From assembly GCA_038049695.1 (NCBI GenBank), contig CP142452.1:29624501-29688500 (forward strand): DNA of 64,000 bases. The letters are read 5' to 3'. The stretch is from Cinnamomum chago. Lineage: Eukaryota > Streptophyta > Magnoliopsida > Laurales > Lauraceae. The position numbers and the translations under genes are program-made. Below, piece by piece: positions 25,401 through 35,142 of the stretch (the stretch's first letter is position 1; the number at the start of each line of letters is the position of its first letter). The notes beneath the pieces are model-generated. The model made no database searches, was not told the origin of the DNA, and saw only the letters and a list, made by a program, of their open reading frames with translations.

Positions 25401-26586
25401 GTACGGGCCCGTGGCCGTCAAGTTTCACGGGCAACGGACCCCGTTTGCTGATTTTGTGCGCCCGGAGGCTCGTTTTCTAGGTTTTAAGCTAACGTTCTAA
25501 CTTAAATCTACGTTCTAACTGTACGGGCAATCCGGGCCTCGTAATCTCGTTCCGTCAGTTCCTGCAAGTCAAGAATGACTAGATGCCCGTTTCGTCGAGT
25601 TTCAGGGGCAACGGAGCCCGTTTGCTCATTTTGGGCACATGGAGGCTTGTTTTCTAGGTTTTAAGTTAACGATATAACTTAAACCTACGTTTCAAATGTA
25701 CGGAAAACCCGGGATTCGAAACCTCAGTCCGTCAGTTGTTGCAAGTCATGAATGACTAGGTGTCCGTGCCCGTAAAGTTTCACGGGCGACGGAGACAGTT
25801 AGCTCATTTTGGGCGCTTGGAGGCTTATTTTCTAGGTTTAAGCTAACGTTGTAACTTAAACCTACGTTTCAACTGTACGGACCATCCGGAATTTAGAATC
25901 TGGATCCGTCAGTTCCAAAAAGTCATCAATGACTGCGGACCCGTGTCCGTCAAATTTCACGGGCAACGGACCCCGTTTGCTCATCAAGGGGCCCCGGAGG
26001 CTCGTTTTCTAAATTTAAAGCTAACGTTCTCACTTAAACCTACGTTTCAACCGTACGGGAAATCCGGTAATCGAATTCTCATTCTGTCAGTTCCTGCAAG
26101 TCGTGAATGACTAGGAGCCCGTGCCCGTCAAGGCTCCCAGGCAACGGAGCCCGTTTACTTATTTTGGGCGCCCGGACTTTCGTTTTCTATGTTTTAAGCT
26201 AACGTTCTAACTTAAACTTACGTTTCGACTGTACGTTCAATCCGGGATTCGGAATCTCGTTGCGTCAATTCCTGTAAGTCATGAATGACTACGGGCCCGT
26301 GCCCGGCAAGTTTCTAGGGAAATGGAGCCCGCTTTCTCATTTTGGGCGCTCGGAGGCTCATTTTCTAGGTTTTCAGCTAACGTTCTAACCTAAACCTAGC
26401 ATCCAACTGTGCGGGCAATCCGGGATTCGGAATCTCGTTCCGTCAGTTCCTGTGAGCCATGAATGACTAGGGTCCCATTCCCGTCAAGTTTCGAGGTCAA
26501 CGGAGCCCGTTTTCTCATTTTGGGCGCTCGGAGGCTCGTTTTCTAGGTTTTAAGCTAATGTTCTAACCTAAACCTACGTTTCAACT
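22493..26586 (+). repeat. 23-mer super-HOR, copy 3
   Basis: Alpha 22493, beta 23918, gamma 25343; total 4094 bp, the same as copies 1 and 2. Confidence 0.92.
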
Positions 26587-29500
26587 GTACGGGCAATCCG
26601 GGATTTAGAATCTCGTTCTGTCAGTTCTTACAAGTCATGAATGAGTAGGGGCCCGTGGCCGTCAAGTATCACGGGCAACGGACCCCGTTTGCTGATTTTC
26701 TGCGCCCGGAGGATCGTTTTCTAGGTTTTAACCTAACGTTCTAACTTAAATCTACGTTCTAACTGTACGGGCAATCCGGGACTCATAATCTCGTTCCGTC
26801 AGTTCCTGCAAGTCATGAATGACTAGATGCCCGTTTCGTCGAGTTTCAGGGGCAACAGAGCCCGTTTGCTCATTTTGGGCTCATGGAGGTTTGTTTTCTA
26901 GGTTTTAAGTTAACGATCTAACTTAAACCTACGTTTCATATGTACGGAAAATACGGGATTCGGAACCTCGTTCCGTCAGTTCTTGCAAGTCATGAATGAC
27001 TAGGTGTCCGTGCCCGTAAAGTTTAACGGGCGACGGAGCCAGTTACCTCATTTTGGGCGCTTGGATGCTTATTTTCTAGGTTTAAGCTAACGTTCTAACT
27101 TTTAAACCTACGTTTCAACTGTACGGACCATTCGGAATTTAGAATCTCGATCTGTCAGTTCCTACAAGTCATGAATGAGTACGGGCCCGTGCCCGTCAAA
27201 TTTCACGGGCAACGGACCCCGTTTGCTCATTAAGGGGCCCCGGAGGCTCGTTTTCTAGATTTAAAGCTAACGTTCTAACTTAAACCTACGTTTCAACCGT
27301 ACGGGCAATCCCGTAATCGAATTCTTGTTCTGTCAGTTCCTGCAATTCATGAATGACTAGGAACCCGTGCCCGTAAAGTATCCCAGGCAACGGAGCCCGT
27401 TTGCTTATTTTGGGCTCCCGGACTTTCGTTTTCTATGTTTTAAGCTAACGTTCTAACTTAAACTTACGTTTCGACTGTACGTGCAATCCGGGATTCGAAA
27501 TCTCATTGCGTCAATTCCTGTAAGTCATGAATGACTAGGGGCCCGTGCCCGGCAAGTTTCTTGGGCAATGGAGCCCGCTTTCTCATTTTGGGCGCTCGGA
27601 GGCTCATTTTCTAGGTTTTAAGATTAATGTTCTAACATAAACCTAGCTTCCAACTGTGCGGGCAATCCGGGATTCGGAATCTCGTTCCGTCAGTTATTGT
27701 GAGCTATGAATGACTAGGTTCCCGTGCCCGTCAAGTTTCACGGTCAACAGATCCCGTTTGGTCATTTTGTGCCCCCGGAGGCTCGTTTTCTAGGTTTTAA
27801 GCTAACGTTTTAACTTCAACCAACGTTCCAACTGTACGGGCAATCCGGGATTCGGAATCACGTTCCGTCAATTCATATAAGTCATTTATGACTATGGGCC
27901 CGTGCCCGTCAAGTTTCGAGGGCAACGGAGCTCGTTTTCTCATTTTGGGCGCTCGGAGGCTCGTTTTCTAGGTTTTAAGCTAATGTTCTAACCTAAACCT
28001 ACGTTACAACTGTACGGGCAATCCGGGATTTAGAATCTCGTTCTGTCAGTTCTTACAAGTCATGAATGAGTACGGGCCCGTGGCCGTCAAGTTTCACGGG
28101 CAACGGACCCCGTTTGCTGATTTTGTGGGCCCGGATGCTCGTTTTCTAGGTTTTAAGCTAACGTTCTACCTTAAATCTACGTTCTAACTGTACAGGCAGT
28201 CCGGGACTCGTAATCTCGTTCCGTCAGTTCCTGCAAGTTAAGAATGACTAGATGCCCGTTTCGTCGAGTTTCAGGGGCAACGGAGCCCGTTTGCTCATTT
28301 TGGGCACATGGAGGCCTGTTTTCTAGGTTTTAAGTTAACGATATAACTTAAACCTACGTTTCATATGTACGGAAAATCCGGGATTCAGAACCTCGTTCCG
28401 TCAGTTCCTGTAAGTCATGAATGACTAGGTGTCCGTGCCCGTAAAGTTTCACGGGCGACGGAGCCAGTTAGCTCATTTTGGGCGCTTGGAGGCTTATTTT
28501 CTAGGTTTAAGCTAACGTTCTAACTTTTAAACCTACGTTTCAACTGTACGGACCATCCGGAATTTAGAATCTCGATCTGTCAGTTCCTACAAGTCATGAA
28601 TGACTACGGACCCGTGCCCGTCAAATTTCACGGGCAACGGACCCCGTTTGCTCATTAAGGGGCCCCGGAGGCTCGTTTTCTAGATTTAAAGCTAACGTTC
28701 TAACTTAAACCTACGTTTCAACCGTACGGGCAATCCCGTAATCGAATTCTTGTTCTGTCAGTTCCTACAACTCATGAATGACTAGGAGCCCGTGCCCGTC
28801 AAGTCTCCCAGGCAACGGAGCCCGTTTGCTTATTTTGGGCTCCCGGACTTTCGTTTTCTATGTTTAAAGCTAACGTTCTAACTTAAACTTACGTTTCGAC
28901 TGTACGTGCAATCCGGGATTCGGAATCTCATTGCGTCAATTCCTGTAAGTCATGAATGACTAGGGGCCCGTGCCCGGCAAGTTTCTTGGGCAATGGAGCC
29001 CGCTTTCTCATTTTGGGCGCTCGGAGGCTCATTTTCTAGGTTTTAAGATTAATGTTCTAACATAAACCTAGCTTCCAACTGTGCGGGCAATCCGGGATTC
29101 GGAATCTCGTTCCGTCAGTTATTGTGAGCTATGAATGACTAGGTTCCCGTGCCCGTCAAGTTTCACGGTCAACAGATCCCGTTTGGTCATTTTGTGCCCC
29201 CGGAGGCTCGTTTTCTAGGTTTTAAGCTAACGTTTTAACTTCAACCAACGTTCCAACTGTACGGGCAATCCGGGATTCGGAATCACGTTCCGTCAATTCC
29301 TATAAGTCATTTATGACTATGGGCCCGTGCCCGTCAAGTTTCGAGGGCAACGGTGCTCGTTTTCTCATTTTGGGCGCTCGGAGGCTCGTTTTCTAGGTTT
29401 TAAGCTAATGTTCTAACCTAAACCTACGTTTCAACTGTACGGGCAATCCGGGATTTAGAATCTCGTTCTGTCAGTTCTTACAAGTCATGAATGAGTACGG

Positions 29501-30680
29501 GCCCGTGGCCGTCAAGTTTCACGGGCAACGGACCCCGTTTGCTGATTTTGTGCGCCCGGAGGCTCGTTTTCTAGGTTTTAAGCTAACGTTCTAACTTAAA
29601 TCTACGTTCTAACTGTACGGGCAATCCGGGCCTCGTAATCTCGTTCCGTCAGTTCCTGCAAGTCAAGAATGACTAGATGCCCGTTTCGTCGAGTTTCAGG
29701 GGCAACGGAGCCCGTTTGCTCATTTTGGGCACATGGAGGCTTGTTTTCTAGGTTTTAAGTTAACGATATAACTTAAACCTACGTTTCAAATGTACGGAAA
29801 ACCCGGGATTCGAAACCTCAGTCCGTCAGTTGTTGCAAGTCATGAATGACTAGGTGTCCGTGCCCGTAAAGTTTCACGGGCGACGGAGACAGTTAGCTCA
29901 TTTTGGGCGCTTGGAGGCTTATTTTCTAGGTTTAAGCTAACGTTGTAACTTAAACCTACGTTTCAACTGTACGGACCATCCGGAATTTAGAATCTGGATC
30001 CGTCAGTTCCAAAAAGTCATCAATGACTGCGGACCCGTGTCCGTCAAATTTCACGGGCAACGGACCCCGTTTGCTCATCAAGGGGCCCCGGAGGCTCGTT
30101 TTCTAAATTTAAAGCTAACGTTCTCACTTAAACCTACGTTTCAACCGTACGGGAAATCCGGTAATCGAATTCTCATTCTGTCAGTTCCTGCAAGTCGTGA
30201 ATGACTAGGAGCCCGTGCCCGTCAAGGCTCCCAGGCAACGGAGCCCGTTTACTTATTTTGGGCGCCCGGACTTTCGTTTTCTATGTTTTAAGCTAACGTT
30301 CTAACTTAAACTTACGTTTCGACTGTACGTTCAATCCGGGATTCGGAATCTCGTTGCGTCAATTCCTGTAAGTCATGAATGACTACGGGCCCGTGCCCGG
30401 CAAGTTTCTAGGGAAATGGAGCCCGCTTTCTCATTTTGGGCGCTCGGAGGCTCATTTTCTAGGTTTTAAGCTAACGTTCTAACCTAAACCTAGCATCCAA
30501 CTGTGCGGGCAATCCGGGATTCGGAATCTCGTTCCGTCAGTTCCTGTGAGCCATGAATGACTAGGGTCTCATTCCCGTCAAGTTTCGAGGTCAACGGAGC
30601 CCGTTTTCTCATTTTGGGCGCTCGGAGGCTCGTTTTCTAGGTTTTAAGCTAATGTTCTAACCTAAACCTACGTTTCAACT
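26587..30680 (+). repeat. 23-mer super-HOR, copy 4
   Basis: Alpha 26587, beta 28012, gamma 29437; total 4094 bp. The H monomer of its alpha unit carries ACGTTACAAC (A at 28006). This variant is otherwise seen only in the amplified beta block at 46.6-54.3 kb. Confidence 0.92.
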
Positions 30681-31582
30681 GTACGGGCAATCCGGGATTT
30701 AGAATCTCGTTCTGTCAGTTCTTACAAGTCATGAATGAGTAGGGGCCCGTGGCCGTCAAGTATCACGGGCAACGGACCCCGTTTGCTGATTTTCTGCGCC
30801 CGGAGGATCGTTTTCTAGGTTTTAACCTAACGTTCTAACTTAAATCTACGTTCTAACTGTACGGGCAATCCGGGACTCATAATCTCGTTCCGTCAGTTCC
30901 TGCAAGTCATGAATGACTAGATGCCCGTTTCGTCGAGTTTCAGGGGCAACAGAGCCCGTTTGCTCATTTTGGGCTCATGGAGGTTTGTTTTCTAGGTTTT
31001 AAGTTAACGATCTAACTTAAACCTACGTTTCATATGTACGGAAAATACGGGATTCGGAACCTCGTTCCGTCAGTTCTTGCAAGTCATGAATGACTAGGTG
31101 TCCGTGCCCGTAAAGTTTAACGGGCGACGGAGCCAGTTACCTCATTTTGGGCGCTTGGATGCTTATTTTCTAGGTTTAAGCTAACGTTCTAACTTTTAAA
31201 CCTACGTTTCAACTGTACGGACCATTCGGAATTTAGAATCTCGATCTGTCAGTTCCTACAAGTCATGAATGAGTACGGGCCCGTGCCCGTCAAATTTCAC
31301 GGGCAACGGACCCCGTTTGCTCATTAAGGGGCCCCGGAGGCTCGTTTTCTAGATTTAAAGCTAACGTTCTAACTTAAACCTACGTTTCAACCGTACGGGC
31401 AATCCCGTAATCGAATTCTTGTTCTGTCAGTTCCTACAACTCATGAATGACTAGGAGCCCGTGCCCGTCAAGTCTCCCAGGCAACGGAGCCCGTTTGCTT
31501 ATTTTGGGCTCCCGGACTTTCGTTTTCTATGTTTAAAGCTAACGTTCTAACTTAAACTTACGTTTCGACTGTACGTGCAATC
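30681..31582 (+). repeat. Alpha/beta 8-mer, left part, split by the retroelement nest
   Basis: Monomers A-D are alpha type (AGTATCACGGG), but E is beta type (CCTACAACTCATG), so the unit is an alpha/beta recombinant. It stops 12 bp into monomer F at the outer target duplication. With the right part (46633-47155) it is 902 + 523 = 1425 bp, a full 8-mer. Confidence 0.88.
31578..31582. repeat. Target-site duplication CAATC of the outer element
   Basis: CAATC at 31578-31582 and again at 46628-46632. Excising the element and one copy restores GTACGTGCAATCCGGG of a type-F monomer. The site is monomer positions 8-12. Confidence 0.95.
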
Positions 31583-32083
31583 TGTTAGGTCTTTTGTTTT
31601 TGCAATTTGATGGATGCATTGCATATTGGCATCATTTGTATTCACACACTACCATTGGTTTAGAAAACCCTTGAAATCTAGTTTTTTACATGCATAGTTT
31701 TTAGATTTGGAAAAGTTTGTGTTTTATGCATGGTTTGGTTCTAAACTTGGATGCATTGGTTTTAGAACCCAAAACTCTTTTGAAAACCTAATTCCTTGTG
31801 CATTATATTTGGAAAATCATGTTAGGTATTTAGGTTTGAGCTTTGCATGCATTCATTACAAAAAGAATCATTTTTGTATGCTTGTTCACTTGAAAAGAGT
31901 TTTTATCAAATCAAGCTAGCCTTTGGTTTTAAATCTTTGAATCATTTTAGGCTTTGTGTGTTTCATGTTTTTAAATGTTTTAAAACATGTTTTTAAGCTT
32001 GGTTTAGTGACCCACAAAATTCCACAAAGAAAATCTTCCAAATGTAAAAGTTGGAATTTTTGGGGGTGTCCCGGCAGTGTCGC

Positions 32084-32256
32084 CGGTCGACCGAGACCTG
32101 GGTCTCGGTCGACCGAGAACACTGCAGGGCAAATGGGCTGTTTTTTGAACTGAAGCCCCAACGGTCAGAAATCTGACCGTTGTGCCTTCTCGGTCGACCG
32201 AGACCTCTTTGCCGGTCGACCGAGAACTAGCCGTTGGCAACTTTTTGGCTATAAAG
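32084..32256 (+). promoter_or_regulatory. LTR promoter block (outer 5' LTR)
   Basis: CGGTCGACCG at 32084, 32106, 32191 and 32213 (22-bp spacing inside each pair). The first pair lies in a 15+15-bp perfect inverted repeat with a 2-bp centre (32084-32115). CAACGGTCAG-AAAT-CTGACCGTTG is at 32159-32182; CCCAACGGTCA at 32157-32167 is a perfect MSA-consensus match. The TATA box CTATAAA starts at 32249. A near match to MSA on the other strand (rc GCCAACGGCTA) lies between the last palindrome and TATA. Confidence 0.65.
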
Positions 32257-32580
32257 TCCATTCATTTCCAACCTTTTTCAAGGCTTGACACATGAACTTT
32301 TGAGACCACTTTGGAGCCAAAGAAAGGGGAAGAAGTTGGAAAGGCTAGAGGGCTATTTGGAAATCAAACTCATGAGTATTTAAAAGGTACATCTTCTAAG
32401 TTATTTTGATTTCCATTCAAATGAAATTCATGCATGTTCAAATCCTTGGTATTTTCATTTATGCATGATTTCAAGCCTATAAAGAGTTGTTTTGCAAACT
32501 CAATATCTTCCTTGGTAAATTAGATTAGTTTGCAAACTCTCTTAACTAATTCACATGCTTTCTTAGACTTTTACATTCAT

Positions 32581-32770
32581 ACAACTTGTTTAGTTCATTT
32601 ATTAAAGTTGTTTGAATTTCACATGTGATTAGTTTTCTCTTCAATCATCATTTTATAAGCTTTGATTTTAAAATGCATCATGCATTCATTTAAGAGCTTC
32701 TTTGTTAAGATTGATTGAAGAAACACATTCATACACTTGTGCACACACTTTATCTTGTTTTAAGTGTATG
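32581..32770 (+). other. Three LTR hairpins next to the inner insertion site
   Basis: Inverted repeats in order: ACAACTT/AAGTTGT (32581-32587/32605-32611; loop holds TAGTTCATTTAT), TCTTCAATCA/TGATTGAAGA (32638-32647/32712-32721), CATACACTT/AAGTGTATG (32730-32738/32762-32770). The inner element inserted 3 bp beyond the last arm. The second hairpin is homologous to, and covaries with, one in the inner LTR (34350-34436). Confidence 0.75.
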
Positions 32771-32773
32771 TTT
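32769..32773. repeat. Target-site duplication TGTTT of the inner element
   Basis: TGTTT at 32769-32773 and at 40322-40326. The uninterrupted outer 3' LTR reads GTGTATGTTTGTAATTTG at the matching place, proving the insertion point. Confidence 0.95.
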
Positions 32774-33166
32774 TGTTAGGAATTTTGTAGATTGCAATTT
32801 GATGGTTGCATTATCATTCTAGCATCATTTGATTTACACACTTGCATTGGTTTTAAATAAACTTGAAATCTTGTTTTATTCATGCATTACTTTTTAGTTT
32901 TGTAAAAGTATTGATTTATGCATGTTTTGGTTTCAATCTTGGATGCATTTGATTTAGAAAAGAGTTTTCAAAGAAATCAAGCAAGCCTTGTTTTAAAAAG
33001 TTTTGAAACTTTTTAGGCTTTTTATGGCATGTTTTAAAAACCTTTAGAATCCTTAAAACATGTTTTCCAAGCTTGATTTAGTGGCCAAAAGGTCCCCCAA
33101 AGAAAAACCTTCAAATATGCAAAAGTTGCATTTTTTGCAAATAGGGGGGAGTCCCGGCAGTGTCGC

Positions 33167-33338
33167 CGGTCGACCGAGACACAGGTCTCGGTCGACCGAG
33201 ACAACTGGAGGTAAAAACTGCATTTTTGCACTGAAACCTCCAACGGTCAGAAATCTGACCGTTGTGCCTTCCCGGTCGACCGAGGCCTGTGTGCCGGTCG
33301 ACCGAGGATATAGCCGTTGGACCTTTTTGGCTATAAAA
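33167..33338 (+). promoter_or_regulatory. LTR promoter block (inner 5' LTR)
   Basis: CGGTCGACCG at 33167, 33189, 33273 and 33295 (22-bp spacing in each pair). The first pair sits in a 14+14-bp inverted repeat with a 4-bp centre (33167-33198). CAACGGTCAG-AAAT-CTGACCGTTG is at 33241-33264. Two perfect MSA-consensus matches: TCCAACGGTCA 33239-33249 (+) and TCCAACGGCTA on the minus strand of 33311-33321. TATAAAA is at 33332-33338, 11 bp after the second. MSA sites are known targets of three-repeat MYB factors in G2/M genes; use here is inferred. Confidence 0.68.
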
Positions 33339-33498
33339 TGAGTTCTTTCCCTTACCAAAAGTTGGGAATTTTTAGCCCCTCCTTGAGAGGTATTGAGGCA
33401 TATCAAAAGGGAAAAGAACCAAGGGATGAAGGGGATGATTAGGAAAGCTAAAGCTTGGATTAATGAAGTTAAACCACCAAGTAGGCTCTTCCTTCCTT

Positions 33499-34093
33499 AA
33501 TCATATGTTTTCATGCTTTTGTTTTATTTTTGGTAAATCATTTCTAGCATGTTAAACTATGTTTGTGTTGTGTCCTTAACATATTTTATGTTTTGAGTTG
33601 ATTTATTGTTTTGGATACAACACCATATGATTCAATCCAAGTAGTACTTGAATTGGTAAATCAAAGTAGATCATGTTAATGAAAGAAACTTGGTAAATCA
33701 TATGTAACATGATTCCTATACTTGGTTGAATCTTTGGTTGTTGTTTTCCATCATAAGAAAATCACTTTCAAAAGTATCTTATGTTTTGGACTCAACTTCT
33801 TTACAAATCATATGTTTTCATGTTTTGTTTTATCATTGGTAAATCTTAGTAACATGTTAACCTATGATGTGTTGTATCCTTAGCATGTGTTATATTTTGA
33901 ATAGATCTATTGTTTTGGATACATCACCATTGATTCATCAAAGTAGTACTTAACTTTGGTAAATCTAAGTAGATCATGTTAATGAAATATGTAACATGAT
34001 TCATATACTTTGTTGAATCATTGGTTGTTGTTTTTCCATCATAAGAAAATCTCTTTCAAATGTATCTTATGTTTTGGATTCAACATCATTACA
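33499..34093 (+). repeat. ~300-bp tandem duplication in the inner 5' LTR
   Basis: Units 33499-33805 (307 bp) and 33806-34093 (288 bp), each opening AATCATATG; a truncated third starts at 34094. Both units keep ATCATGTTA...TAACATGAT (33670-33713 and 33973-34000) although the loops differ in length (26 versus 10 nt), so stem arms are kept while loops vary. Confidence 0.82.
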
Positions 34094-34198
34094 AATCATA
34101 TGTTTATTATTGTTTTAATGTTTCACAACTTGCCTTACTTTGATTGGTAAATCATTTTCAAGTTGTCTTTATAATTACATATGATTTGTCCCCTCTTT

Positions 34199-34436
34199 TC
34201 AATCAAATCTATTTTTATGTTTTGAGCTTCATTGATGATTTGATTGACATCCCTATGCATCACATGTTTAGAGCTAATCCATTTCATACAACTTGTGTAA
34301 CTTTGATATCACTAACAAGTTGTTACTTTTAACATGTGATTGCATCACTTCCTCAATCATAAATGTTTTATGAGCTAAAACTTTCAAAAGCCTTAGGCTT
34401 ACATTTATGAACCTTCATTTTCAAAATGATTGAGGA
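34199..34436 (+). other. Hairpin cluster in the inner LTR downstream of TATA
   Basis: Perfect inverted repeats: TCAATCAAATC/GATTTGATTGA (34199-34209/34237-34247), ACAACTTGT/ACAAGTTGT (34288-34296/34315-34323), TCCTCAATCAT/ATGATTGAGGA (34350-34360/34426-34436). Inside the last, AAATGT/ACATTT (34361-34366/34401-34406) and AAGCC/GGCTT (34388-34400) can nest. Similar hairpins occur in the same order in the outer LTR. The 3' LTR has the same cluster at +5329. Confidence 0.78.
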
Positions 34437-34607
34437 CCACACACACACACTTCATTTGTTTTCAACTTTGCATTCATAGTGTGAGTGTGTATTAGAATTT
34501 CACTTCCATATCCGCCTATTTAAGAGGCATTGTAATGAGCTAAATAGAATCTCCATCAAGTGTATTATAGACACTCATTTAGAGAGATAACCAACCTTGT
34601 GGTTGAA

Positions 34608-34740
34608 GAGGTTATTGCTTAACCTATAAAAGCATAGTGTATAGGTTGATGTTAAGCCTTGAAAAACATCATTGTAAGGTTATTGCTTAGCCTTGGAAAG
34701 CATATTGTAAAGGTTATTGCTTAGCCTATTGAAAAGCATA
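34608..34740 (+). repeat. TTATTGCTTAGCC minisatellite, inner 5' LTR
   Basis: Four imperfect units (GGTTATTGCTTAACC, GGTTGATGTTAAGCC, GGTTATTGCTTAGCC twice), each followed by an AAAAGCAT-like word. The same array sits at 39937-40069 in the 3' LTR. Confidence 0.75.
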
Positions 34741-34994
34741 AATAGTGGAAATCCGGTGGGGTGTTGGTTCACAAGCCGGTAGTGGATGTAGGCATTGAGG
34801 CCGAACCACTATAAATACTTGTGTGATGGTGCTTGCTTTGTGGTGATTGTTTATATTAGCTTCCGCATATTGTTTGATAATCATCACATGTGACTAGTTT
34901 GTTTTAAAGAAGTTAAAATTGTTAAAATTGGTCATAAAAGAAGCTCACCCTATTCACCCCCCCTCTAGGGTTCGGATCCAGGTGGAATTACAAG

Positions 34995-35006
34995 TGGTAT
35001 CAGAGC
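34995..35006 (+). other. Primer-binding site of the inner element
   Basis: TGGTATCAGAGC two bases after the 5' LTR end, complementary to the 3' end of plant initiator methionine tRNA, the usual minus-strand primer of Ty1/copia elements. Confidence 0.9.
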
Positions 35007-35142
35007 GGGTTACTCCATTTTAGGGCTTAACAACCCGGAGTTGATCCTTGCTAGATTTGAACCCTAGTGTTGTGTTTTTAATGCATATCTTTTTGTTGAT
35101 TTCCACTATGTTTGAAAATGAATTTTCCCTAGCCTCTTTGCA

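Larger units (their letters stand above)
14142..31582 (+). repeat. Satellite array block 2
   Basis: Continues the same array after the solo LTR. Unit starts: rest of delta to 15368, 5-mer 15369, beta-like 16260, gamma 17683, delta 18927, gamma 21249, alpha 22493, beta 23918, gamma 25343, alpha 26587, beta 28012, gamma 29437, then a unit at 30681 broken by the nested retroelements at 31583. No orientation change and no foreign DNA inside. Confidence 0.94.
31583..32773 (+). repeat. Outer element 5' LTR, left segment
   Basis: First 1191 bp of the outer 5' LTR, up to the inner insertion. It matches 44894-46084 at a constant offset of 13311 with no indel seen. It contains the promoter block, a CATGTTTT/AAAACATG inverted repeat at 31964-31989 and hairpins near its end. 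The remaining LTR resumes at 40327. Confidence 0.93.
32774..34992 (+). repeat. Inner element 5' LTR
   Basis: 2219 bp, TG...CA. TATA lies ~560 bp in, leaving about 1.65 kb downstream, an unusually long transcribed LTR part. Order after TATA: ~300-bp tandem duplication, hairpin cluster, CA-repeat tract, TTATTGCTTAGCC minisatellite, GTGGAAATCCGGTGGGGTG conserved stretch, C-run, TCTAGGGTTCGGATCC, end. Confidence 0.95.

Noticed and set aside
34144-34332. 62-codon hydrophobic frame repeated at 13294 and 39473
   Set aside because: Located in the transcribed LTR part; the open frame is a by-product of AT-rich hairpin sequence and no signal or domain is recognisable.
34438-34500. CA/TG dinucleotide tracts in the LTR as a microsatellite of interest
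   Set aside because: Very short (about seven CA units), and the TG-rich stretch that follows pairs with it as one of the LTR hairpins; better explained there.
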